A stretch of DNA of 22,176 nucleotides, taken from assembly GCA_002422685.1 (NCBI GenBank), contig DITC01000016.1, positions 1 to 22,176 of the forward strand, given 5' to 3'. Shown here one piece after another: positions 15,157 through 22,176 of the stretch; the stretch's first letter is position 1, and each line of letters opens with the position of its first letter. Position numbers and translations under genes: made by a program. A model generated the notes under the pieces. It had not been told where the DNA came from, made no database searches, and worked only from the letters and a program-made list of their open reading frames with translations. The stretch is from Thauera sp. UBA6194 (lineage in GTDB: Bacteria; Pseudomonadota; Gammaproteobacteria; Burkholderiales; Rhodocyclaceae).

Positions 15157-15185
15157 TTGAGTTGTGCGCACGACTGGCGCACAAT
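15157..15185 (+). promoter_or_regulatory. Promoter and inverted-repeat operator of the toxin-antitoxin pair
   Basis: TTGAGT (15157-15162) and CACAAT (15180-15185) are 17 bases apart. TTGTGCG (15162-15168) and its exact reverse complement CGCACAA (15178-15184) fill the spacer and the -10. The antitoxin family binds DNA by a ribbon-helix-helix, so an autoregulatory operator is expected at this place. The antitoxin start follows 29 bases later with a TAGGAG site. Confidence 0.55.
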
Positions 15186-15213
15186 CGGCGCATTGTTTTC
15201 CTAGGAGCGCTCG

Positions 15214-15489
15214 ATGAACTCCCTGACCAAAGACACCCGCCTGCACATCCGTTGTGACCAGGAAGTTCGGCGTCTGCTCGACAAGGCGGCGGCCTACGCG
15301 CACATGAGCGTGTCGGAGTTCGTGCTGCGAAACGCTGTCGAGCAAGCCCAGACCCTGGTTCAGCAGCACGAGGCCATCACGCTGTCGCAGCAGGATTTTT
15401 CCGCGTTTCTCGATGCCCTGGATTCACCGGCTCACCCCGCGCCGGCCTTGCAGAGGGCGTTCGTCCGCCACGCCAGCCAGGTGCGTTGA
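15214..15489 (+). CDS. DUF1778 antitoxin (TacA-like, ribbon-helix-helix)
   Basis: A 91-residue protein. Residues 6-45 (DTRLHIRCDQEVRRLLDKAAAYAHMSVSEFV in outline) give the ribbon-helix-helix of DUF1778 antitoxins, and the C-terminal half (ITLSQQDFSAFLDALDSP) matches the toxin-binding tail. It should neutralise the adjacent acetyltransferase and repress the operon through the inverted repeat in the promoter. TAGGAG precedes the ATG. The toxin's start codon follows its stop directly, the usual arrangement for such pairs. Confidence 0.9.
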   Translation: MNSLTKDTRLHIRCDQEVRRLLDKAAAYAHMSVSEFVLRNAVEQAQTLVQQHEAITLSQQDFSAFLDALDSPAHPAPALQRAFVRHASQVR

Positions 15490-15990
15490 GTGGCGTACCG
15501 CATTCGTGCGCTCGACAACGAGACGGCGACCGCCGATTTTCGGTGTGGGGAGGAGGCGCTCGATGAATACCTGCACCGCTATGCCAGGCAGGACGTCAAG
15601 CGCGGAGTGGCGCGGGTGTTTGTGGCGACGCCGGCCGATCTGGGCACTGAGGTCGCTGGCTTCTACACACTGAGCGCCGCCAGCGTTGCCGCCGAAAAAC
15701 TACCCGAGCCCTTGCGCAAGAAGCTGCCGCGTTACCCCGTCCCTGCCGCCTTGCTCGGTCGGCTTGCCGTGAGTGAACTGGCGCAGGGGCAGGGCTTGGG
15801 TTCGATCTTGCTGGTCGATGCTTGCAAGCGGGTGGCCGCGGCCAGCCAGACGCTCGCCGTGGCGGCCATCATCGTCGATGCCAAGTCGCACGCGGCGGCC
15901 ACCTTCTACAAGCACTTTGGATTCGTCGAGCTTCCTGGCCAGCCGGGGCGCTGGATGTTGCCGAGGTCTCACTTCGTTCAAGGCCTTTGA
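15490..15990 (+). CDS. GNAT-family acetyltransferase toxin (TacT-like)
   Basis: A 166-residue protein starting at GTG 15490, immediately after the antitoxin stop. The N-terminus FRCGEEALDEYLHRYARQD, the GFYTLSAASV strand and the acetyl-CoA loop QGQGLG (99-104) are those of GNAT toxins paired with DUF1778 antitoxins. The probable catalytic tyrosine is in FYKHFGF (Y140). Known members acetylate the amino group of aminoacyl-tRNAs and block translation. All key residues are present, so the toxin looks active. The locus lies directly upstream of gltX on the same strand; I take this as coincidence of insertion rather than function. Confidence 0.92.
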   Translation: MAYRIRALDNETATADFRCGEEALDEYLHRYARQDVKRGVARVFVATPADLGTEVAGFYTLSAASVAAEKLPEPLRKKLPRYPVPAALLGRLAVSELAQGQGLGSILLVDACKRVAAASQTLAVAAIIVDAKSHAAATFYKHFGFVELPGQPGRWMLPRSHFVQGL

Positions 15991-16070
15991 GCCTCAGATT
16001 GTCTTGGGCGAATGGCTGTCCTCGCCGCGCTTTCCTGCCCTTACGGCCGCCGATGTCCCAGGCGATCGCT

Positions 16071-16076
16071 TAGAAT
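16071..16076 (+). promoter_or_regulatory. -10 element of the gltX promoter
   Basis: TAGAAT matches the -10 consensus at five of six positions, 33 bases before the gltX start codon. No good -35 is seen 16-18 bases upstream. It would give gltX its own transcript, separate from the toxin-antitoxin operon. Confidence 0.45.
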
Positions 16077-16109
16077 CCGCGTTTTGCCCAAGATCGCATC
16101 CACGCTGCC

Positions 16110-17522
16110 ATGTCCCAGACCTCCGCTTCCCGTCCCGTCCGCACCCGCTTCGCCCCCAGCCCCACCGGCTACCTGCACATCGGCGGCGCGCGCACCGCGC
16201 TGTTCTCCTGGGCCTTCGCCCGTCGCCACGCCGGCAGCTTCATCCTGCGCATCGAGGACACTGACGTCGCCCGCTCCACCCCCGAGGCGGTGCAGGCCAT
16301 CCTCGACGGCATGGCCTGGCTGGGGCTGGAACATGACGAGGGTCCGTTCTACCAGATGCAGCGCATGGACCGGTACAAGGAGGTCATCGGCCAGATGCTG
16401 GCCGCCGGCACCGCCTACCACTGCTACATGTCGTCCGAAGAGCTCGACTGCATCCGCGAGGCGCAGCGCGCGCGGGGCGAGAAGCCGCGCTACGACGGGC
16501 GCTGGCGCCCCGAGGCGGGCAAGACCCTGCCGCTGCCGCCCGCAGGCGTGAAGCCGGTGGTGCGCTTCCGTAACCCCGCAGACGGCGTGGTGGCCTGGGA
16601 CGACCTGGTCAAGGGCCGCATCGAGATCGCCAACGCCGAGATGGACGACTTCATCATCGCGCGCGCTGACGGCACGCCGACCTACAACTTCTGCGTGGTG
16701 GTGGACGACTGGGACATGGGCATCACCCACGTCATCCGCGGCGACGACCATGTGAACAACACCCCGCGCCAGATCAACGTGCTGCAGGCGCTCGGCGCCG
16801 AGGTGCCGCTGTACGCCCACCTGTCGATGATCCTCGGCGACGACGGCACCAAGCTCTCCAAGCGCCACGGCGCGGTGAGCGTGATGCAGTACGACGACGA
16901 CGGCTACCTGCCCGAGGCGGTCATCAACTATCTGGCGCGCCTGGGCTGGAGCCACGGCGACGATGAAGTGTTCAGCCGCGAACAGTTCGTCGAATGGTTC
17001 GATCTCGACCACATCACGCCCTCGGCCGCGCAGTTCAACACCGAGAAGTTGAATTGGCTCAACGCGCAGTACATCAAGAAGGCCGACGATTCATTCCTCG
17101 CTGCCGAGGTCGCCAACCGCCTCGCGCGCCGCGAGGTGAACCCGGAGACCGGCGTGACGCTGGAGGCGGTGGTGGCGCTGTACAAGGACCGCGCCACCAA
17201 CCTCAACGAGCTCGCCGATGCGGCGGAGCTGTTCGTCGCCGACGTGCATCCGGCGCCGGAAGTGATCGGCCAGCACCTGACCGAGGCGGCACGGGCCGCG
17301 CTCGCCAGCCTGCGTGCACGGCTGGCCACGGCGGAGTGGAGCAAGGCGGCGCTCAGCCAGGCGATCAAGGACACCATGGCCGAGCACGGGCTGAAGATGC
17401 CGCAGGTGGCGATTCCGCTGCGGGTGGCGGTGCTGGGCGTGCCACAGACGCCGGCGATCGACGCGGTGCTTGAGGTGCTGGGCCGCGAGCGCGTGCTCGC
17501 GCGGCTCGATCGCCACCTCTGA
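16110..17522 (+). CDS. gltX: Glutamyl-tRNA synthetase
   Basis: A 470-residue class I aminoacyl-tRNA synthetase that charges tRNA-Glu with glutamate in the cytoplasm. The HIGH-type motif is in SPTGYLHIGGARTALFSW (HIGG 23-26) and the KMSKS-type motif is KLSKR (248-252). Other family landmarks are RIEDTDVARS, GDDHVNNTPRQINV and LNWLNAQYI. Length is normal for a full bacterial enzyme including the anticodon-binding C-terminal domain, so this is not the truncated GluQ paralogue. The start gives MSQTSASRPVRTRFAPSPTG, as expected. A strong terminator follows. Confidence 0.98.
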   Translation: MSQTSASRPVRTRFAPSPTGYLHIGGARTALFSWAFARRHAGSFILRIEDTDVARSTPEAVQAILDGMAWLGLEHDEGPFYQMQRMDRYKEVIGQMLAAGTAYHCYMSSEELDCIREAQRARGEKPRYDGRWRPEAGKTLPLPPAGVKPVVRFRNPADGVVAWDDLVKGRIEIANAEMDDFIIARADGTPTYNFCVVVDDWDMGITHVIRGDDHVNNTPRQINVLQALGAEVPLYAHLSMILGDDGTKLSKRHGAVSVMQYDDDGYLPEAVINYLARLGWSHGDDEVFSREQFVEWFDLDHITPSAAQFNTEKLNWLNAQYIKKADDSFLAAEVANRLARREVNPETGVTLEAVVALYKDRATNLNELADAAELFVADVHPAPEVIGQHLTEAARAALASLRARLATAEWSKAALSQAIKDTMAEHGLKMPQVAIPLRVAVLGVPQTPAIDAVLEVLGRERVLARLDRHL

Positions 17523-17574
17523 TCGCGGGTGCGGCGGGCGCGCCACGTCGGCTCGCGCGCTGCCCCAGAACGAC

Positions 17575-17602
17575 GAAAGCCCCGGCGCAAACCGGGGCTT
17601 TC
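17575..17602. terminator. Bidirectional rho-independent terminator
   Basis: GAAAGCCCCGG (17575-17585) pairs exactly with CCGGGGCTTTC (17592-17602) around a CGCAAA loop. Short A runs on the left and T runs on the right serve both directions. It lies between the convergent gltX and phasin genes and ends both transcripts. Confidence 0.9.
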
Positions 17603-17626
17603 GTGCTTTCAGGCGCTGGCCGGGGT

Positions 17627-18067
17627 TCAGGCGGCCTTGCGCACACTGCGGCTGGGTGACTCCTGGGCGGCGACGGCGCCGAGCGGGCTCACCAGGTCCA
17701 GCGTGCGGGCCTGCTGCAGCAGCGCGTTCATCGACTCCTGCAGTTGCTCGAACTGACGGCTGCCGAGCTCGACCAGTTCGCCCTGCGCGCTGGCGCACAC
17801 TTCATTGACGCGGCGCAGGTAGTCGCCAACCTGCTCCAGGTTGCGGCTGTGCGCTGCGGCCTGCTTCGCCACCGTCTCCTGCGCGTCCGCACCGACCAGC
17901 GGCGCCGGGGCAGCAGACAGCGACTCGCACAGCGAGCGCGCCGCACCGAAGTTGATCGCGAGCAGCTTCTCCGAGGCGTCGAGCGCGATCTGGGCCCAGG
18001 CCTGGAAGTGCTCGGTGTTGGTGTGCGCCGTTTCGGCGAGCTTCTGGAAGGCGGGTTGAGTCGTCAT
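17627..18067 (-). CDS. Phasin family protein
   Basis: A 146-residue, almost wholly helical, amphipathic protein lacking a signal peptide or membrane segment. The pattern FQKLAETAHTNTEHFQAWAQIALDASEKLLAINFGAARSLCE (in outline, residues 7-48) is that of phasins, which coat polyhydroxyalkanoate granules. The C-terminal tail is short and basic (SPSRSVRKAA). GGAGA lies eight bases before ATG 18067. No PHA synthesis gene is in the window, which is common for phasin paralogues. The repeats upstream (18136-18194) may carry regulatory sites. Confidence 0.85.
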   Translation of the reverse strand: MTTQPAFQKLAETAHTNTEHFQAWAQIALDASEKLLAINFGAARSLCESLSAAPAPLVGADAQETVAKQAAAHSRNLEQVGDYLRRVNEVCASAQGELVELGSRQFEQLQESMNALLQQARTLDLVSPLGAVAAQESPSRSVRKAA

Positions 18068-18135
18068 GGCAAGGTCTCCGCGAGTGATGCCGTAGGAATG
18101 TCTGGAACGCTGGAGCTTACGTCATTGCCCATTAC

Positions 18136-18194
18136 GGGTACATACCCGGTTCGGTGTGTTTCGACTACCGGGAAACCGGTAGAGACCGGTTCGG
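18136..18194. repeat. Hairpins and direct repeats between response-regulator and phasin genes
   Basis: CTACCGG (18165-18171) pairs exactly with CCGGTAG (18176-18182) around GAAA. A second small hairpin, CGGGT/ACCCG, lies at 18136-18147. CCGGTTCGG occurs twice as a direct repeat (18146-18154 and 18186-18194), spaced 40 bases apart, about four helical turns. The hairpin could end the four-gene minus-strand operon, although no long T-tract follows. The direct repeats could bind a regulator of the phasin gene. Confidence 0.45.
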
Positions 18195-18211
18195 AGCCGG
18201 CCGCGTGCTGC

Positions 18212-18883
18212 TCAGTTCGGGAGTCCGCCGTCGAGCCCCTGGCGGGTCGGGCTGATGCCCTGGGTGATGGCGTAGCGGGTGAGTTCGGCCACGTTGTGCA
18301 GGTCGAGCTTGCGCATCAGGTTGCGCCGATGCACATCCACCGTGGATGCGGCGATATGCAGGCGATCGCCGATCTGCATCGAGGTCAGGCCTTCGGCGAT
18401 GAGCTGCAGCACCTGGCGCTCGCGCTCGGTCAGGCGCGGCGCGGCGGCATAGAGGCTGCCGCGATCGAGCAGCGCGCTGGCGACCGTGGCGGCGACGTCG
18501 GGGCACAGGTAGGTGCGCCCCTCGCGCACGGTGTGGATGGCGCGCACCAGCTCGTCGCCGGCGTCGGCCTTGGTGATGTAGCCGCGCGCGCCGGCCTCGA
18601 GCAGGTCGATGACGAACTGGCGGTCGGCGAAGGCCGACAGCCCGATCACGCCGATGTGCGGATGCGTGGCGAGCAGGCGGCGGGTGGCGTCGATGCCGTT
18701 CATGCCCGGCATGGCGATGTCCATGCACACCAGGTCGACCGGCTGCGCGGCGGCGATCGCCAGCACCTCGTCGCCGCTGGCGGCCTCGGCCACCACCTCG
18801 AAGCCGGGCTCGCGCGCGAGCAAGGCCCGCAGCGCGTGGCGGAACATCTGGTGGTCGTCGGCAAGCACGATGCGCAGGCTCAT
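18212..18883 (-). CDS. NarL/FixJ-family response regulator
   Basis: A 223-residue protein. The receiver domain has the acidic pair D9-D10, the phosphoacceptor D55 in CMDIAMPG, the switch Ser83 and Lys105 in YITKADA. The LuxR-type helix-turn-helix spans about 150-210 (LTERERQVLQLIAEGLTSMQIGDRL, then STVDVHRRNLMRKL, given in outline). It should bind DNA after phosphorylation by the adjacent kinase. Its ATG overlaps the kinase TGA (ATGA at 18880-18883). Targets are unknown; the nearest candidates are its own operon and the phasin gene just downstream. Confidence 0.94.
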   Translation of the reverse strand: MSLRIVLADDHQMFRHALRALLAREPGFEVVAEAASGDEVLAIAAAQPVDLVCMDIAMPGMNGIDATRRLLATHPHIGVIGLSAFADRQFVIDLLEAGARGYITKADAGDELVRAIHTVREGRTYLCPDVAATVASALLDRGSLYAAAPRLTERERQVLQLIAEGLTSMQIGDRLHIAASTVDVHRRNLMRKLDLHNVAELTRYAITQGISPTRQGLDGGLPN

Positions 18884-20025
18884 CGCGGCGGCTCCGGTCG
18901 TTCGGCAGGAAGGGGCAGGCAGGGCAGGTCGACGGTGATCTCGGTGCCTTCGCCCGGCCGGGTGCGCAGCCGGAAGCGGCCGCCGGCGAGCTCGACCCGC
19001 TCGCGCATGGTGATCAGCCCCAGCCCGGGCGTGCTGCCGGCTTCGCCGAGCCGGGACAGGTCGAAGCCGACGCCGTCGTCGGCCACGGTCAGGCGGATGT
19101 GGTGGGCGTCGCGCTCGAGCTGGACACGCACGCCGCCGGCCTGGGCGTGCTTGGCGCAGTTGGTGAGCGCCTCCTGCACCAGGCGGAAGCACAGCGCGGT
19201 CGATGCAGGCGTGAGCGCGCAGGTGTCGGCGTCGGAGGCGACCTCGATCGCCGCATCGAGCCCGGTGCGCTGGCGGAACTGGGTGAGGTATTCGTTGAGC
19301 GCCGGCGCCAGGCCGCCGTAGTCGAGCGTGGCCGGGCGCAGATTGGTGCAGATCTCGCGGATGCCGGCGCTGGTGTCAGCGAGCAGGGCGGCAGCATCTT
19401 CGAGCAAGGGCTGCAGCCCGGCGCGCGCGTCGGGCGCCAGCGTGTGCGCGAGCTGCGCCGACAGGTTGGCGAACAGAATGCGCAGCGCGGCCAGGTTGGG
19501 GCTGGCGCGGTCGTGCAGGGCGCTCGCCAGCTCGCGGCGCTCGCGCTCCTCGATCTCGACCAGGTGGCGCGACAGCGCCTCGAGCCGGGCCAGATGCTCG
19601 ATACGCTCGGCCTCCATCTGCTTGCGCTCGGTGATGTCCTGCACCGTGCCGTAGAGCTTGTACACCTGGCCCTGGGCATCGCTCACCGGCACGATCACGG
19701 TGACGTGGTGGCGCAGCTGGCCCGAAGCCAGCATCACCTCTTGCTCGAGCGCGCAGCGCTTGCCGGTGTCGATCGCCTGCCAGAAGGCGTCGCGCGTGCG
19801 CTCGAGCGCGGCCGGGCTGTAGTAGCCGAGGGCCTCGTTGATGTCGGGCACGCCGAGCGCCTCGGGGCGATCGAAGAGGCGGAACAGCTCGCGCGACCAG
19901 CGCATCCGGCCACTGTGGCGGTCGAGCTCCCAGTCGCCGACGCGGGCGAGGTCCTGGGTGGCTTCGAGGCGGAAGGCCATGCTGTCGAGTGCGGCGCGTA
20001 GCGCCTGCGCTTCGCGCGCCTTCAT
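18880..20025 (-). CDS. Soluble PAS-domain sensor histidine kinase (NarX/DegS type)
   Basis: A 381-residue cytoplasmic kinase with no membrane segment. After a short coiled coil, residues about 25-135 form a PAS domain ending in the typical YKLYGTVQDITERKQ. The dimerisation region has the HisKA_3 phosphoacceptor H171 in ELASALHDRASPNLAAL. The ATPase domain has the N-box (QEALTNCAKHA), DDGVGFDLS and GLGLITMRERVELAGG. It pairs with the following response regulator. ATG 20025 overlaps the stop of the FAD oxidoreductase (ATGA at 20022-20025), and the frame upstream lies inside that gene. The PAS signal is unknown; a cytosolic metabolite or redox cue is likely because the protein is soluble. Confidence 0.93.
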   Translation of the reverse strand: MKAREAQALRAALDSMAFRLEATQDLARVGDWELDRHSGRMRWSRELFRLFDRPEALGVPDINEALGYYSPAALERTRDAFWQAIDTGKRCALEQEVMLASGQLRHHVTVIVPVSDAQGQVYKLYGTVQDITERKQMEAERIEHLARLEALSRHLVEIEERERRELASALHDRASPNLAALRILFANLSAQLAHTLAPDARAGLQPLLEDAAALLADTSAGIREICTNLRPATLDYGGLAPALNEYLTQFRQRTGLDAAIEVASDADTCALTPASTALCFRLVQEALTNCAKHAQAGGVRVQLERDAHHIRLTVADDGVGFDLSRLGEAGSTPGLGLITMRERVELAGGRFRLRTRPGEGTEITVDLPCLPLPAERPEPPR

Positions 20026-21218
20026 GCGTCGATGCGTCCGGCGCCGGGCGGGCGAAGCGCGAAACGCTCCGGGTCGATCGCCTCGGCCAGGTCCTGCGTC
20101 AGCGGCGAGGGTTCGCCCTCGAGCACGCAGGTCAGGTGCTCGGCGACGAGCATGGACCAGACCAGGCCGCGTGCGCCGAAGCCCGACAGCGCGAAGAGCC
20201 GACGCGCGTGGTCGATGGCGCCGACGATGGGCAGCCGGTCGGGTGACGCGGGGCGAAAACCCACGCGGCCGCCGAGCTGGGCAGGGTCGAAGCCCGTGCC
20301 TGCGCCGGGCAGCATCTTGTCGAGCGTGCGCAGGTTCTCTGCGTGGTCGGTGGGTCGCACGCTCGGGTCGGGGTCGTCCACCGCGAAGGTGGCGCCGGCG
20401 CAGCGCAGGCCGTCGATCGCCGGGCTGACATAGCCGCCGCAGCACACGACGACGCGCGGCGGGCTGTCGGGCGCGGCCGGCAGCAGCGACACCTGGCCGC
20501 GCGCGCTCACGATCGGGAGACGCGCTGCCGCGGGGAACTGCGTGATGCCGGTGCCGGCCGCGAGGATCAGCGTCGGCGCCGCAGCGATGAGGCGGCCATC
20601 TGCGGTGCAGGCCTGCCAGCGCCCGGTCGCGAAGTCGATGCGTTCGACGTGCGCGCCGAAGTGCGTGCGCAGCGGCGCGCGGGCATGCGCGCCTGCGCTC
20701 GCGAGCAGGGCGCGGCACAGGCTGGGCGGCTGCACCCAGCCGCTGCCGGCAAACCACCAGCCGCCGTTTCGTACCGCACAGCCGGCGATCGCCGCCGCCT
20801 CGCTGGCGCTCACGTAGCGCAGCTGCTCGGGGGGCAGGGCGAGCGTGTCGGCGACCTTCTTCATCTTGCTTTCCTGCGCCGCGTCGCGTGCCAGGTGCAG
20901 CACGCCGCAGGCCTCGGCGCGCGGCGCAAAACCCTCACGGCGCAGGCGCTCGATCGTCTGCCAGCCGTACAGTGTGCCGGCCCGGGTGAGCCGGCTCATG
21001 CGGTTGTCGTCCAGGCTGGGCAGGGGGCGCAGCACGCCGGCATGGTTGCCCGACGCGCCCGCGCCCGGGCCGTCGGCCGCGTCGATCAGGTCGATCTGCC
21101 AGCCGCGCGCGGCCAGGCGCTCGGCGAGGCTGCAGCCGGCGATGCCGGCGCCCAGGATCAGCACGTGGCGCCGGGTTTCGTCCGCCGCAGCGGCGTGGCG
21201 GGCGGGGACGATGGTCAT
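20022..21218 (-). CDS. FAD-dependent oxidoreductase resembling the MnmC oxidase domain
   Basis: A 398-residue flavoprotein of the DAO family. The FAD-binding motif ILGAGIAGCSLAERLAARGW lies at 21-40, followed by GASGNHAGVLRPLPSLDDNRMSRL, which is characteristic of the C-terminal oxidase domain of MnmC. The end has RVGFRPASPDRLPIVGA and LSGFGARGLVWSML. MnmC's oxidase turns cmnm5s2U34 in tRNA into nm5s2U34. The methyltransferase half (MnmD) is absent here, so the protein is either a split MnmC or a relative acting on another amine. It begins three bases after the DUF808 stop and overlaps the histidine kinase start, placing it in a four-gene operon. Confidence 0.88.
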   Translation of the reverse strand: MTIVPARHAAAADETRRHVLILGAGIAGCSLAERLAARGWQIDLIDAADGPGAGASGNHAGVLRPLPSLDDNRMSRLTRAGTLYGWQTIERLRREGFAPRAEACGVLHLARDAAQESKMKKVADTLALPPEQLRYVSASEAAAIAGCAVRNGGWWFAGSGWVQPPSLCRALLASAGAHARAPLRTHFGAHVERIDFATGRWQACTADGRLIAAAPTLILAAGTGITQFPAAARLPIVSARGQVSLLPAAPDSPPRVVVCCGGYVSPAIDGLRCAGATFAVDDPDPSVRPTDHAENLRTLDKMLPGAGTGFDPAQLGGRVGFRPASPDRLPIVGAIDHARRLFALSGFGARGLVWSMLVAEHLTCVLEGEPSPLTQDLAEAIDPERFALRPPGAGRIDA

Positions 21219-21221
21219 CGC

Positions 21222-22145
<924 letters not shown>

Positions 22146-22176
22146 CAGGGCTTACTCCGCACGCATCTGAGGGAAC

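Noticed and set aside
17744..19321. Long plus-strand frame opposite the phasin, regulator and kinase genes
   Set aside because: It crosses three well-supported genes and a terminator-like region and has no domain sequence of its own.
22152..22176. Possible tail of another minus-strand gene ending TAA just upstream of the DUF808 gene
   Set aside because: Only seven codons are visible, which cannot support a gene.

Overview
The window is about 22 kb of a GC-rich proteobacterial chromosome. Strong G/C bias at third codon positions, a phasin, an SOS-type DnaE2, and the style of the glycerate dehydrogenase, glutamyl-tRNA synthetase and MnmC-like proteins suggest a betaproteobacterium of the Rhodocyclales (Thauera/Azoarcus-like). 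This assignment rests on family resemblance, not on a search. I see no rRNA, tRNA, CRISPR array, intact insertion sequence or prophage gene. Most of the window is ordinary core or near-core chromosome, with one small accessory toxin-antitoxin locus.

Layout from left to right. (1) 1-1960: a membrane protein cut by the left edge, a four-cysteine small protein on the minus strand, and a 540-base gap with two strong inverted repeats, one of which folds into a long nested stem. (2) 1961-4956: a MscS-type channel, then a tightly overlapping trio of VF530-type DNA-binding protein, RIO1-like kinase and exported pentapeptide-repeat protein. (3) 4981-8569: a D-2-hydroxyacid (glycerate-type) dehydrogenase on the minus strand, divergent from an MFS transporter overlapping an ACP-phosphodiesterase-like gene, then a DUF423 membrane protein and a small unknown minus-strand gene. 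(4) 8737-12080: dnaE2 on the minus strand. A near-ideal LexA box overlaps its predicted promoter, placed so that the mRNA would be leaderless. (5) 12268-15025: a three-gene ABC importer (binding protein, permease, ATPase) of the type annotated for aromatic amino acids, with two hairpins after the binding-protein gene. (6) 15086-15990: a REP-like hairpin and a DUF1778/GNAT toxin-antitoxin pair with an inverted-repeat operator in its predicted promoter. (7) 16110-18067: gltX and a convergent phasin gene sharing a bidirectional terminator. (8) 18212-22145: a minus-strand operon of DUF808 membrane protein, MnmC-like FAD oxidoreductase, soluble PAS histidine kinase and NarL-type response regulator. 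The last three genes overlap by ATGA junctions.

I find no clearly new multi-gene defence or metabolic system. The observations most worth following are the leaderless SOS arrangement at dnaE2 together with its enlarged linker, the flavoenzyme/two-component operon, the VF530/RIO/pentapeptide operon, and the structured intergenic element at 1694-1756.
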